64,000 nucleotides of DNA from Bacillus tianshenii (GTDB taxonomy: Bacteria > Bacillota > Bacilli > Bacillales > Bacillaceae_N), in contig CP129018.1 of NCBI GenBank assembly GCA_020524525.2, forward strand, positions 1,802,115 through 1,866,114. Reading direction: 5' to 3'. Shown one piece after another: positions 52,262-61,645 of this stretch (position 1 is its first letter; each line of letters begins with the position of its first letter). Both the position numbers and the translations under genes were made by a program. The notes below the pieces were generated by a model, which was not told the DNA's origin, did no database searches, and worked only from the letters and a program-made list of their open reading frames with translations.

Positions 52262-52597
52262 CTACTTTTCCTCCTCGATACGTGTCCAGCGATCTTTATC
52301 GCGTGTTCTAAATTTGTTCATTACGAGATCAAAGGCTTCATCAAGATCAATATTTAACGAATTTGCAAAACAAATGAGGACGAATAAAATGTCACCCATT
52401 TCCTGTTCCATCGTTTTTTCTTCTTCACTTGATTTCTTCGGTTTCTCTCCATAATAATGATTTACTTCACGAGACAGTTCACCAAGCTCTTCTGTCATTC
52501 GCGCAAGCATGGCGAGCGGACTGAAGTACCCTTCTTTGAACTGCCCAATATATGCATCTACTTCCTGCTGCATCTCTTCCATCGTCTTCTTTGCCAT
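52262..52597 (-). CDS. ypjD: MazG-like nucleotide pyrophosphohydrolase YpjD
   Basis: 111-residue helical pyrophosphohydrolase of the MazG/dUTPase-like family. It has the metal residues in MTEELGELSREV and EQEMGDILFVLICFAN (ExxE and ExxD). The ATG at 52597 has AGGTGG 5 bases upstream; a longer frame has none. Likely cleans up abnormal NTPs. First gene of the dapB-bsh-cca-birA operon. Confidence 0.9.
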   Translation of the reverse strand: MAKKTMEEMQQEVDAYIGQFKEGYFSPLAMLARMTEELGELSREVNHYYGEKPKKSSEEEKTMEQEMGDILFVLICFANSLNIDLDEAFDLVMNKFRTRDKDRWTRIEEEK

Positions 52598-52687
52598 TGT
52601 TACCACCTCGCACATTAATCCACTTCTCATGTTAGCCAAATGCTCCTACTTTGACAAATCCTACGCCCTGCCTGCTAGACAAATTCC

Positions 52688-52716
52688 TTCACAATCGACA
52701 CGTTCTGCCATATAAT
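52688..52716 (+). promoter_or_regulatory. Promoter for ypjC
   Basis: TTCACA and TATAAT with a 17-base spacer on the plus strand, 58 bases before the ypjC start. A second TATAAT lies at 52731 without a clear -35. Confidence 0.6.
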
Positions 52717-52774
52717 GAGGACACATTTGTTATAATTTTACCCGTACGCAACTAGAAACAAAAGGAGGGATTTA

Positions 52775-53647
52775 ATGCCACGTCTAAAATTTATTAATAT
52801 TTTCTTCATCCTACTCGGTTCAGCGATCTTCTCATTTGGTATTGTTCATTTTAATATGGCGAACAACCTCGCTGAAGGCGGCTTTACAGGTATTACCTTG
52901 CTCTTATACTTTCTATTCAAGATTGATCCATCTATTAGTAACCTCGTCTTGAATGTTCCGTTATTTTTTATTGGCTGGAAACTACTTGGCCGCAGACCGT
53001 TTTATTATACAATTATCGGAACAATCAGCGTTTCGGTTTTTTTGTGGCTGTTTCAGCGCTATTCTCCCATTTCGATTCCATTGCAGCATGACATGACACT
53101 TGCAGCTCTTTTCGCAGGGGTGTTTATCGGTGTCGGCTTAGGGATTATCTTCCGTTTCGGAGGTACAACTGGCGGGGTTGATATTATTGCTCGCCTTGCT
53201 CACAAATACGTTGGCTGGAGCATGGGAAGAACAATGTTTATGTTCGATGCCTTTGTCATTATCGTATCTTTGCTTACATACTTAGACTACCGTGAAGCAA
53301 TGTATACACTTGTCGCTGTCTTTGTCGGTGCCCGTGTGATTGACTTTATGCAAGAAGGGGCATATGCAGCAAGAGGAGCAACGATTATTTCTGAAAAAAA
53401 CGAAGAAATTGCAAAAATGGTTCATCAAAAAATGGACCGGGGTGTAACAGTTCTGAAAGGAAAAGGCAGCTTCACTGGGCAAGAACGCGATGTCCTCTAC
53501 TGTGTCGTTGGCCGAAATGAAATTGTCCGCTTAAAGAATGTCATCACCTCCGTCGACCCGCACGCCTTCGTAGCAGTGAATGAAGTCCATGATGTATTAG
53601 GAGAAGGCTTCACACTTGATGAAAATAAAATGCCGCTTGAAGAGTAA
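52775..53647 (+). CDS. ypjC: YitT-family membrane protein YpjC
   Basis: 290 residues. Five or six transmembrane helices (LGSAIFSFGIVHFNMANNLA; GGTTGGVDIIARL) are followed by a cytoplasmic DUF2179 domain (RGATIISEKNEEIAKMV; GVTVLKGKGSFTGQERDVLY). Typical YitT/DUF161 family. ATG with AGGAGGG upstream. Divergent from ypjD. Substrate unknown. Confidence 0.93.
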   Translation: MPRLKFINIFFILLGSAIFSFGIVHFNMANNLAEGGFTGITLLLYFLFKIDPSISNLVLNVPLFFIGWKLLGRRPFYYTIIGTISVSVFLWLFQRYSPISIPLQHDMTLAALFAGVFIGVGLGIIFRFGGTTGGVDIIARLAHKYVGWSMGRTMFMFDAFVIIVSLLTYLDYREAMYTLVAVFVGARVIDFMQEGAYAARGATIISEKNEEIAKMVHQKMDRGVTVLKGKGSFTGQERDVLYCVVGRNEIVRLKNVITSVDPHAFVAVNEVHDVLGEGFTLDENKMPLEE

Positions 53648-53661
53648 GTAATGCATGTAAA

Positions 53662-53688
53662 AGCCCTCTGCAGAAGACGCAGAGGGCT
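53662..53688 (-). terminator. Hairpin between ypjC and the YugP-like gene
   Basis: AGCCCTCTGC and GCAGAGGGCT form a perfect 10-bp stem; TTTTACAT follows on the minus strand. It serves the YugP-like gene and probably both convergent genes. Confidence 0.75.
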
Positions 53689-53697
53689 TAGTAGTGA

Positions 53698-54375
53698 TTA
53701 ATCTTCACTTGTCATGCCAGTATAAATAAGGATTAAACGCACGAGCTCAAGCACTGCAACTAATGCGCCTGCAACGTATGTCATCGCTGCTGCATTCAGT
53801 ACTTTCTTCGTTTCACGTTCCTCATCATTTCGAATAATTCCAAGTGAAACAATTTGGTTCATCGCACGGCTTGAAGCGTTGAATTCAACCGGCAATGTAA
53901 CAACTTGGAATAACACCGCTGCTGCCATAAACAAAATGCCGAGTAACAGCATATTTGTCAATTGAAAGAAAATCCCTGCAAGAATTAAAATCCAAGACAA
54001 ATTAGAACCAAGGCTTGCAACAGGCACAAGAGCGTGACGGAAACGTAATGGTGCATAGCCATTTGCATCTTGAATTGCGTGTCCAACTTCATGGGCAGCC
54101 ACCGCAGCGCCGGCTACAGAAGTTCCATGATAATTATCAGTTGAAAGACGAACGACCTTTGAACGTGGATCATAATGATCGCTTAACTTCCCTGGTGTCT
54201 CTTCCACTCCAACATTGTACAATCCATTATCATCTAAAATTCTACGAGCAACCTCTGCTCCCCTCATTCCAGATGATGCTGGTACTCTTGAATATTTCTT
54301 AAATGCACTCTTCACCTTCATTTGTGCAAAAAGCGGGATTAAAATAATGAGCGCAAAATAAATCAAGAATCCCAT
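53698..54375 (-). CDS. Neutral zinc metallopeptidase (YugP family)
   Basis: Membrane zinc peptidase, about 225 residues. An N-terminal helix, then GTSVAGAAVAAHEVGHAIQD with the HExxH zinc motif, then two or three membrane helices near the C-terminus. Matches the YugP family. The ATG at 54375 has GGAGG 10 bases upstream. Role unknown. It is inserted between ypjC and ypjB here. Confidence 0.9.
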   Translation of the reverse strand: MGFLIYFALIILIPLFAQMKVKSAFKKYSRVPASSGMRGAEVARRILDDNGLYNVGVEETPGKLSDHYDPRSKVVRLSTDNYHGTSVAGAAVAAHEVGHAIQDANGYAPLRFRHALVPVASLGSNLSWILILAGIFFQLTNMLLLGILFMAAAVLFQVVTLPVEFNASSRAMNQIVSLGIIRNDEERETKKVLNAAAMTYVAGALVAVLELVRLILIYTGMTSED

Positions 54376-54454
54376 TCGTGTCATTCCTCCATTACTCTTT
54401 ATTAACGTTATTTTATTTAATTGACCTTAAAAAATCAATTACTTTGTTTACGTA

Positions 54455-55216
54455 TTAGCCTGCATGAATGTTTCGTTTTTCTCCATTATATTTTCGCCAA
54501 GCCACATAAAATAATGTAAGCAAGATCATTCCACCCATGTAAGCACTAAGCCACAGAAATGAAGTTTGCGAAAGGGTTTCTTGTTCATCTAAAAAAAGAT
54601 TCATCACATGCTGCTCCAATGTATCAACTTGTTCGATGCTAACATTATTGTTTTCTTTCATTGCTTGATTCAAGTTTTGAAGCGTAGCATTAACTGCTTG
54701 AATATCTTCTTTGGAACGGTCCATCACAAGACTCGGATAGATTAACGTATACATTTCTTGCAACTGTTCATAGCTGCTTTCAAACCCTTGCTTATCATCA
54801 TTTGAGGCTGCCTTTAAAGCTTGGAGTGTATCAGAAATATGCGGTTTTAACTCAACCCACATTGGCTGGTGACTACTTGTCACCGCATCCACAGCTAAGC
54901 GAAACTGCATCACGCGCTGCAGTCGTTTCTCAGGAGAAACCTCTTGTGCCTCAAGCGCTTTTCGTGCTTCTTGATAACTAGTTGAAAGTACTTGAAGCTG
55001 TTCCATCTCTAGTGATTCATCTGCAAATCTCATTTGTAAAAACTGATCAGAAAATTGCTCTAAATAATTCTTTGCGCTCTCATACTTACCTTGCTTTGTC
55101 AGCTGTAAAGCCATCTCTGCTTTCTGGTCTAAGTCTGACCAACTTTGAGCTTGTACATAACCTGTATGTGAAAAGAAAAATGAAACGATGAGTACACTGA
55201 TTAACAACCATCTCAT
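54455..55216 (-). CDS. ypjB: Sporulation protein YpjB
   Basis: 253 residues. A signal peptide (MRWLLISVLIVSFFFSHTGYV) is followed by a helical domain and a C-terminal membrane helix (FLWLSAYMGGMILLTLFYVAW). Family known from B. subtilis, where it affects sporulation. The ATG at 55216 has GGGAGGG upstream. Neighbour of ypjA as in B. subtilis. Confidence 0.88.
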   Translation of the reverse strand: MRWLLISVLIVSFFFSHTGYVQAQSWSDLDQKAEMALQLTKQGKYESAKNYLEQFSDQFLQMRFADESLEMEQLQVLSTSYQEARKALEAQEVSPEKRLQRVMQFRLAVDAVTSSHQPMWVELKPHISDTLQALKAASNDDKQGFESSYEQLQEMYTLIYPSLVMDRSKEDIQAVNATLQNLNQAMKENNNVSIEQVDTLEQHVMNLFLDEQETLSQTSFLWLSAYMGGMILLTLFYVAWRKYNGEKRNIHAG

Positions 55217-55277
55217 AACTTGTCCCTCCCTCAATTTCTATTTCATCCTATGAGAGAGTGAACAAGATTAGACGTCT

Positions 55278-55883
55278 TTAAATTAATTTTGAAGCAATTT
55301 GCAAACGAAATGATTCATTTCTCACACCAAAACGATAGGCAAGATAGATCGAAACAAGGCTTAACCAAAATGTGAAATAACCGATTTGTGGGCTTAGCTC
55401 AGCAAGTACAGGGTATCGCGGCATTTGTCCGAATACATAATCAATCACATCATTGTGTAATGTCCAGATTGCTGCAAACAACAGATGACTGATTCGAAAA
55501 CGATAATAGGGTGAATAGAGCAATCCCTGTATTGCCATTGCAAAGTGTGAAGCCATTAGCATATAACCTGTCCAGCTTAATTCTCCATTTACAATAAGAA
55601 CAAGGAGGTTCATTACAACAGCCCAAATCCCATATTTAAAAAGAGTCACAACTGCCAGCGCTTCAATGAACCGCCAATTTTGCTTTAATAGAAATGCCAA
55701 TAAAACAAGAACGAAAAACAAACTTGCCGTTGGACTATCTGGTACAAAAATTAAGAAAATCGGCTTCGTCTCTTTCAGCTGCCACCCATACCATATGTAA
55801 CCATAAATAGTTCCTAACGTATTAATAATAAGCAGACCGAGTAAAATGGAACGCTGCCCGAAAATTTGTAGTAGCAACCTCAC
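55278..55883 (-). CDS. ypjA: DUF1405 membrane protein YpjA
   Basis: About 201 residues, six or so hydrophobic helices (SILLGLLIINTLGTIYGYIWY; ASLFFVLVLLAFLL; YFTFWLSLVSIYLAYRFGV). DUF1405 family. The start is uncertain: GTG at 55883 has a GTGAG site; the frame stays open to a TTG at 55931. It lies between the qcr operon and ypjB. Function unknown. Confidence 0.85.
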   Translation of the reverse strand: MRLLLQIFGQRSILLGLLIINTLGTIYGYIWYGWQLKETKPIFLIFVPDSPTASLFFVLVLLAFLLKQNWRFIEALAVVTLFKYGIWAVVMNLLVLIVNGELSWTGYMLMASHFAMAIQGLLYSPYYRFRISHLLFAAIWTLHNDVIDYVFGQMPRYPVLAELSPQIGYFTFWLSLVSIYLAYRFGVRNESFRLQIASKLI

Positions 55884-55931
55884 TGCTTCACACTCACTTT
55901 CTCTGCTGAATTTCCTTATGTACGCATACAA

Positions 55932-55962
55932 GAAAAAGCTGACTATAACAGCCAGCTTTTTC
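55932..55962 (-). terminator. Terminator after qcrC
   Basis: GAAAAAGCTG and CAGCTTTTTC form a perfect 10-bp stem around an 11-base loop, 9 bases past the qcrC stop at 55971. It overlaps the 5' edge of the longer ypjA frame, which supports the shorter ypjA start. Confidence 0.8.
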
Positions 55963-55970
55963 GCAATGTT

Positions 55971-56732
55971 TTATTCAAGACCTGAAATGAATTCTGCTAG
56001 TTTCTTAAGCTCTTCATCAGAACCTTTAAATAAACCAGCAGGCATTCCACCTTTACCGTTCACAGCAATATCAGAAATTTCTTCTGGTGATAGACCTGTT
56101 CCAACTAATGATGGTGCAGCAGCACCACCAGTTAAGTTTTCACCGTGACAGTTAATACAGCCTTGTGCTTCATAAATTTTGTAACCTTCTGCTTCTTTAT
56201 CGAATTCTGCTTCTTCAACAATCTTACCTTGTTGTTTCGCAGCTTCCCAGTCATGATTAACAACTGATTCCCAAGTCAGGAAGATCGTCGCTGCTAATGC
56301 TAGAAGCATTAAACCTGTAGCAATTGGTCGACGCATCGGACGTCGTTCAGGACCATTATCAAGCCAAGGTGCAAGAAGTAACGCTCCAAATGCCAAACCA
56401 GGCATAACGAGTGCACCAATTACCGTATATGGACCGGAAGCAAATTCATACTTTAACAATTGGTATAAGAATAAGAAATACCAGTCCGGAAGTGGAATAT
56501 AACCTGTATCTGTAGGGTCTGCCATACGTTCAAGTGGTGATGGATGGGCAACCGTCAAGCAAAGATAACCGACCAAAAAGACAGCACCAACCATCCACTC
56601 CTTTAACAAGAAGTTCGGCCAGAACGCCTCAGTTTTCCCTGGATATTCGGAATAATCTTTTGGGATATTCGGCTTTCGTTCAGCACTAACACGCGAATCC
56701 CCGACAAACTTCATACCTTTTCCGCGATGCAT
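55971..56732 (-). CDS. qcrC: Menaquinol:cytochrome c reductase, cytochrome b/c subunit QcrC
   Basis: Fusion of the subunit IV-like membrane part (PDPTDTGYIPLPDWYFLFLY type sequence near residues 70-90) with a C-terminal cytochrome c domain carrying CINCHG. It passes electrons from the b6-type core to cytochrome c. About 253 residues. The ATG at 56732 has AGGAGGG upstream. Third gene of qcrA-qcrB-qcrC. Confidence 0.96.
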   Translation of the reverse strand: MHRGKGMKFVGDSRVSAERKPNIPKDYSEYPGKTEAFWPNFLLKEWMVGAVFLVGYLCLTVAHPSPLERMADPTDTGYIPLPDWYFLFLYQLLKYEFASGPYTVIGALVMPGLAFGALLLAPWLDNGPERRPMRRPIATGLMLLALAATIFLTWESVVNHDWEAAKQQGKIVEEAEFDKEAEGYKIYEAQGCINCHGENLTGGAAAPSLVGTGLSPEEISDIAVNGKGGMPAGLFKGSDEELKKLAEFISGLE

Positions 56733-56763
56733 TTTCTTCCCTCCTTTGTTCAAAAACTAAATC

Positions 56764-57438
56764 TTATAGTGGACCAGAAATACCTTGTTTTCGGATCATT
56801 AAGAAGTGAGCTCCCATAAGTCCGAATAACGCCGCTGGCAGGAAGAATACATGAATGGCAAAGAAACGTGCCAATGTTTGTGCACCGACAATTTCAGGAT
56901 GTCCGGCAAGCAATGTCTTCACAGCTGTACCGATAACCGGTGTAGCCTCAGCAATTTGCAAACCTACCTTTGTCGCAAACAGCGCTTTCATATCCCAAGG
57001 TAATAAGTAACCTGTAAAACCTAGACCAAGCATTACAAAGAAAATAAGAACTCCAACAACCCAGTTTAATTCACGCGGCTTTTTGTATGCGCCTTGGAAG
57101 AATACGCGCAATGTATGTAAGAATAACATTACAATTACTAAGCTAGCTCCCCAGTGGTGCATACCACGAACGATTTGTCCGAATGCCACTTCATTTTGTA
57201 AATAGTACACCGATTCCCAAGCATTTTTAATATCCGGCACATAGTACATCGTTAAGAACATACCGGAAAGAACTTGAATGACGGTAACAAAGAATGTTAA
57301 GCCGCCGAAACAATAAACGAACGCTGAGAAATGGTGCGCTGGGTTAACATGTTCGGGTACTTCATGGTCTGCGATATCGCGCCATAATGGCGTAATATCC
57401 AAACGCTCGTCAACCCAATCATAAATCTTGTTAAGCAT
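56764..57438 (-). CDS. qcrB: Menaquinol:cytochrome c reductase, cytochrome b subunit QcrB
   Basis: Cytochrome b6-like membrane subunit with paired heme-ligand His (MHHWGASLVIVMLFLHTLRVF and later HVFF). Four transmembrane helices, TGYLLPWDMKA loop. 224 residues. It lies 3 bases from qcrA and 31 from qcrC. Confidence 0.97.
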   Translation of the reverse strand: MLNKIYDWVDERLDITPLWRDIADHEVPEHVNPAHHFSAFVYCFGGLTFFVTVIQVLSGMFLTMYYVPDIKNAWESVYYLQNEVAFGQIVRGMHHWGASLVIVMLFLHTLRVFFQGAYKKPRELNWVVGVLIFFVMLGLGFTGYLLPWDMKALFATKVGLQIAEATPVIGTAVKTLLAGHPEIVGAQTLARFFAIHVFFLPAALFGLMGAHFLMIRKQGISGPL

Positions 57439-57441
57439 TTA

Positions 57442-57948
57442 TTACGCCCCCTCTCGCGTTTTAGTTTTACCTAAGTATAATTTGCCATCTTCCACTTTGT
57501 GTTCATACACATCAAGCGGACGTGTTGGCGGTGTACCTGGAATGTTCACACCGTTCTTTTCATAACGACCGTCATGACAAGGACAATAGAACTCATTATC
57601 AGGATGACCCTCTGGCGCCCAGTTTACTGTACAGCCAAGATGGGTACAGATAGGAGACATAGCAAGAATATCGCCATTTTCTTTTTTGAATACCCATGCA
57701 GAACGGGACTCCTCTGATTCATACCATGCATCTACAACTTTAACTTTAAAGTCAAAGCGTTTTGGTTCGTTTGTAATTTCATCAACAGATGTAACAGCTA
57801 CAAACTCACCGCCTGCTCTCTCTTTTAACAACGGGTCTACAGCAAAACGCACCATTGGTGCTAACATCCCCGCTGCCATAAATCCACCAACACCAGTTAA
57901 CGTGTAGTTTAGAAATTGGCGTCGGGATACACGGCTCTTATCGCTCAT
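57442..57948 (-). CDS. qcrA: Menaquinol:cytochrome c reductase, Rieske subunit QcrA
   Basis: Rieske iron-sulfur protein. SRRQFLNYTLTGVGGFMAAG is a Tat-type N-terminal anchor. The cluster ligands are CTHLGC and CPCHDG. 168 residues. ATG with GAGGGGGG upstream. First gene of the operon. Confidence 0.97.
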   Translation of the reverse strand: MSDKSRVSRRQFLNYTLTGVGGFMAAGMLAPMVRFAVDPLLKERAGGEFVAVTSVDEITNEPKRFDFKVKVVDAWYESEESRSAWVFKKENGDILAMSPICTHLGCTVNWAPEGHPDNEFYCPCHDGRYEKNGVNIPGTPPTRPLDVYEHKVEDGKLYLGKTKTREGA

Positions 57949-58077
57949 TTTCTACCCCCCTCTTATGTGAAGTCGTCCACCCGGACATTTTTATATAACA
58001 CACATAGAACTAGGACATACTTATGATAGCGTATTAATGAATACAGGTCAATAACACTGTTGTACAAAACGTGTCAA

Positions 58078-58551
58078 CTATGTGTCTTTTTGTGATTTTT
58101 TCCATTCTGTCATAAACAGCGGCATCATCTGCTCGACTTGTTCTTGAATCATCTTCAATTTTGCCTTCTCCCCAACGTGCTCAAGTGTTAAGGAAGGCAT
58201 CCATACAAGATTGCCATCTAAGTCCTGCTCTGTTTGTTTCCATGTACTATCACACGTTACGTAAAAGACGTGCGGCATGCCGCCTTCCTGTAGTTGTTCT
58301 GTCCAATTAGAAAGACGAGCTGTCCGCGTTGCTGTTTCTTCACTACTTAAGTATGTAAAGCCTGGAAAAATCATAATCCGCCCTTTAAATTGACGCTCAA
58401 GCTCGATCATAAGTAAATCAATAAATTCTTTAGCAGAAACAGAAGCCTTCATCTTATCGTGCCAATTGATTGAGATAAGCGGCACGACAGCTGTGTCTAC
58501 ATATTCTTTTGCTTGCACATACATCTCCATATCTGCTGTTGTCCATTTCAT
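58078..58551 (-). CDS. ypiF: DUF2487 family protein YpiF
   Basis: 157 residues: MKWTTADMEMYVQAKEYVDT, LISINWHDKMK, and GRIMIFPGFTYL. No catalytic motif recognised. Conserved upstream of qcrABC in Bacillus. ATG with AAGGGGGA upstream. Function unknown. Confidence 0.88.
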   Translation of the reverse strand: MKWTTADMEMYVQAKEYVDTAVVPLISINWHDKMKASVSAKEFIDLLMIELERQFKGRIMIFPGFTYLSSEETATRTARLSNWTEQLQEGGMPHVFYVTCDSTWKQTEQDLDGNLVWMPSLTLEHVGEKAKLKMIQEQVEQMMPLFMTEWKKSQKDT

Positions 58552-58615
58552 GATGCTATCCCCCCTTTTTCTTCAACTCTTTCTCTATTAAATCATGTTC
58601 TTCCTGTTTACGTAA

Positions 58616-58657
58616 ATAAAAAACCCGAATAACCGTTTTATCGGTTATTTCGGGTTT
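58616..58657 (-). terminator. Terminator of ypiB
   Basis: AAACCCGAAATAACCG pairs with CGGTTATTCGGGTTT, followed by TTTT on the minus strand. The stem includes the ypiB stop codon. Confidence 0.85.
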
Positions 58658-59198
58658 CTGCAAGCAACTGATTCAATTGTTCACTTAATGACAAGAATGC
58701 TTCTTTGTCATTACAATCAAGAGCCTTATCAATAGCGGAGAGAAGCTTTTCTTTTCTAAAGGTAACGACAGCATGGTCGAGAAATTCTTCTGCGATTTTT
58801 TGGTCGTGTTCATTAATCTTTAAGTGTTCAGGAATAAAATGATTTTCTTCTAGGACTGCTACATATTTCGTCGTATTCATTGCACTCTTAAAGTTTAACT
58901 GAATATAGATATCCTGGTCGCGATTTAAGCGGATATCATGAAACGACTTCTCCGCATCCGTTGTCATAATGTTTTCCTTGTAGAAACGGAATGGCACATC
59001 ATCAACACAATGCGTTGACATAATAATACCTCGCGGGCAATACTGCGCTTGTTCCACAAAGTGTACCTTCTCCATTAATTGATCATGACTCATTAAATAA
59101 TTTAAAATCCAAACACCTTCACGACGTTTCAACTGATAATGATTCAAAAACCAACGGACAAACTCCTTTTTTTCGCTGACAGATACAGGGGTGGCCAT
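58638..59198 (-). CDS. ypiB: UPF0302 / IDEAL-domain protein YpiB
   Basis: 186 residues. The N-terminal UPF0302 domain ([21 protein letters not shown]) is followed by a C-terminal IDEAL domain ([20 protein letters not shown]). Matches YpiB of B. subtilis. The ATG at 59198 has GGAGGG upstream; the longer frame has no site. Possible protein-interaction role; unknown. Confidence 0.9.
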   Translation of the reverse strand: MATPVSVSEKKEFVRWFLNHYQLKRREGVWILNYLMSHDQLMEKVHFVEQAQYCPRGIIMSTHCVDDVPFRFYKENIMTTDAEKSFHDIRLNRDQDIYIQLNFKSAMNTTKYVAVLEENHFIPEHLKINEHDQKIAEEFLDHAVVTFRKEKLLSAIDKALDCNDKEAFLSLSEQLNQLLAETRNNR

Positions 59199-59343
59199 CT
59201 CTCTCCCTCCTCTGCGAAAAAGTCCTTCCTCATCATCTAGGACAGACACTTTCACTTTTTCCGTTCATTATTCCTTTTAGTATCTTTATTTCTGCAAAAA
59301 GGGGTGAAAATCCTTCTTTCACTTATGATTTTTTTACTTCCTA

Positions 59344-60612
59344 CTACCATTCTTCTAAGCGCATCAATTCTTCTTCTAGATGTGTTAAGGAAGGATCAAT
59401 TTCCAGTGCTCTTTTGAACGCTTTTTTCGCCTCGTCACGTCTGCCTTCTTCAAGCATGAACGAACCATATTCCTCCAGAAATGTCGGATTGTTCTTAAAA
59501 GAAGTATATGCATTCTCATAGTGTTTTAATGCATCCGAAAACTCTTCAATTTGATTTTTTGCATGTGCTAAATCCCAATCAAACTGCGGGTCATACTCTC
59601 CAAACTCAATGACATGTTCAAGCGTGTCAATTATCTCTTCAAACCGCTCATGCTGCACGAAGAATTTCGTCAACGTCGTAACGGCTTCAATATAACCAGG
59701 GTCCACTGAAATGGCTTCACGTAAATACTCCTCAGCTTCTTCAGGGTTTTGCTGTTTAATAGAAAGTTTCCCTGCTGCTAACAATAGCTCTTTATTTAAG
59801 CCGTCTAGTTCGATTCCTTTTTTTACTGTATTCAATGCTTCATCTACTAACTCCTCATGCTCATAGGCGCGAGCAAGGTACAGATACAATGAAGGGTAAT
59901 CAGCCTCGAGCTCTAGTAATTCTGACCATTTAGCAATGGCTAATCCATAATGCTCAACTTGATAAGCCGCAAAACCATACCCGAATAATGCATGTAACTC
60001 TGTCTTTTGTGACAGCCCTTTTTCATAATGCTCAAGCGCTTTTTCAAACTGGCCGCTTGTACTTAATGCTTCAGCAAGACAAAGGTGAACATTACTTGAA
60101 CCAATTTGTTCATGCTCCTTTAAGACATTCTCATAATACGGAATGGACTTTTTATAGTCACCGCGTGAAAGGTAAAATTCACCTAACCCGAAATCAACTA
60201 GCAGTTCGTTCGGCGCCTTTTTCTTCGCTTCAAGCAGCTTTTGCTCAGCTACTTCATCCAAACCTTGCACTTGATAAAGATCAGCCATTAAAAAGAGTGC
60301 TTGTAAATAAGCTGGGTCACTCTCAGGCACTTCCATTAAATATTCAAGCGCCTCTTCTTCATTTTCTAAATCTAATGCAATATCAGCACGGTCAATATAA
60401 AGCTGACCCTCTTCAGGATAGAGAAGTAACAACTCGTCTATGAGCACCTTTGCTTCATCTAAGAGACCCCACTTTATATAAAGCTCTGCAATTTCATGTT
60501 TCTGCTGGTGGTTTGCATCTTGTTGAAGAGCATGTAATTGGTCTAATCCTGCTTGTATATCACCATCTTCCACAAGTTGGACAGCTTCTTCTATTTTTGT
60601 TGTTACACTCAT
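59344..60612 (-). CDS. ypiA: TPR-repeat protein YpiA
   Basis: 422 residues made of about ten tetratricopeptide repeats (for example GQLYIDRADIALDLENEEEA and LLVDFGLGEFYLSRGDYKKS). The ATG at 60612 has GAAGGAG 8 bases upstream. Conserved between aroA and ypiB. Probably a scaffold; no specific partner visible. Confidence 0.92.
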   Translation of the reverse strand: MSVTTKIEEAVQLVEDGDIQAGLDQLHALQQDANHQQKHEIAELYIKWGLLDEAKVLIDELLLLYPEEGQLYIDRADIALDLENEEEALEYLMEVPESDPAYLQALFLMADLYQVQGLDEVAEQKLLEAKKKAPNELLVDFGLGEFYLSRGDYKKSIPYYENVLKEHEQIGSSNVHLCLAEALSTSGQFEKALEHYEKGLSQKTELHALFGYGFAAYQVEHYGLAIAKWSELLELEADYPSLYLYLARAYEHEELVDEALNTVKKGIELDGLNKELLLAAGKLSIKQQNPEEAEEYLREAISVDPGYIEAVTTLTKFFVQHERFEEIIDTLEHVIEFGEYDPQFDWDLAHAKNQIEEFSDALKHYENAYTSFKNNPTFLEEYGSFMLEEGRRDEAKKAFKRALEIDPSLTHLEEELMRLEEW

Positions 60613-60651
60613 TGTATCGACTCCTTCAACGTACACAATCTAATGATTTAT

Positions 60652-61536
60652 CTATAGAGACGAAAACCTTCTTGTCATCGTTACATCTATTCTCTTACCA
60701 TAGCCTGGACGCAGCAATAGCTCGTCCCCTGCTTTTAACAGCTTCCCTCTTAACACAACGATAGAGGGGATATTTCTATCATAATGAAGGTTTGCGTTTT
60801 CATCAACTAATCTGGTGTAAAGAATATAATCAACGTCACTGCCAATCAACAAATCACCTTTTTCAGGATATAATCCGATTTGTTCTAACGCTTTACCTTG
60901 GATGAACTTGTCCTCATTTACACAATGACAAACTGTCGGTAATCGATGCTCATTAAAATGGGTACTCCATTCCTTTTGTTTTATTATAAGTTCTTTTTCA
61001 TCTTCTATCTTCCACACGGGATAAATGGGGATCGGGTTCGGAAAGTTCGCTTCTTTCCACCACCCCCATTTTGCTCGTTGAAGATTTGTGTTTGTTTCGA
61101 CATCTGTCACAATAAATGGGATGTGGTACCGTCTGCATAACCGAAAAAGCTTCGGACTGATTTTATGAAACGGAAGGCAGACTCCTAATACATAATCAAT
61201 TGAACTATTAATCATCATATGTTCAGCCCGACGCAAAGCAGTAGGGATATCCTTCACATAACGAACTCGAAACGGCACAAGCTGTGTTGTACAGCCTTGT
61301 TTAATCAATGTACGTTGCCGTTCTTTGAAAGCTGATGTATCACTGGTTTGTATATGGTTCACATCAAAATAAATCCGTCCAGGGGAGATTACGTATGAAG
61401 ACACATCCATTCGAACGAGAGACCGCTTAGAAATCCGTTTTTCAATAGATGCAACCTTACCTGATTGAATAATAAAATTACGCTTCACTTTTTTGTTTTC
61501 CTTCTGCACCCACCCATTCTCAATTATATAGCTCAC
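60652..61536 (-). CDS. Hypothetical protein, possibly degenerate amidohydrolase-like
   Basis: About 294 residues. The N-terminal pattern SYIIENGWVQKENKKVKRNF, then IQSGKVASI and VISPGRIYFDVNHIQ resembles the start of amidohydrolase/dihydroorotase proteins, but the HxH metal motif is absent. The middle has a TIM-barrel-like rhythm (YVLGVCLPFHKI; IPFIVTDVE). The GTG at 61536 has GGAGG 7 bases upstream. It lies between aroA and ypiA, a place I do not associate with such a gene in B. subtilis. Function unknown; possible pseudoenzyme. Confidence 0.6.
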   Translation of the reverse strand: MSYIIENGWVQKENKKVKRNFIIQSGKVASIEKRISKRSLVRMDVSSYVISPGRIYFDVNHIQTSDTSAFKERQRTLIKQGCTTQLVPFRVRYVKDIPTALRRAEHMMINSSIDYVLGVCLPFHKISPKLFRLCRRYHIPFIVTDVETNTNLQRAKWGWWKEANFPNPIPIYPVWKIEDEKELIIKQKEWSTHFNEHRLPTVCHCVNEDKFIQGKALEQIGLYPEKGDLLIGSDVDYILYTRLVDENANLHYDRNIPSIVVLRGKLLKAGDELLLRPGYGKRIDVTMTRRFSSL

Positions 61537-61602
61537 TTGTCCGCCTCCTGCATGCAATTTTGTACAAACTATGCAGAAAACGTGACAACTATGAATGAAG
61601 CG

Positions 61603-61644
61603 AAAAAAACACAAGTGATCCGAACTGTCAGATCACTTGTGTTT
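61603..61644 (-). terminator. Terminator of the aro genes
   Basis: AAACACAAGTGATC and GATCACTTGTGTTT form a perfect 14-bp stem, followed by T residues (TTTTTTT) on the minus strand, just past the aroA stop. Confidence 0.9.
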
Positions 61645-61645
61645 A

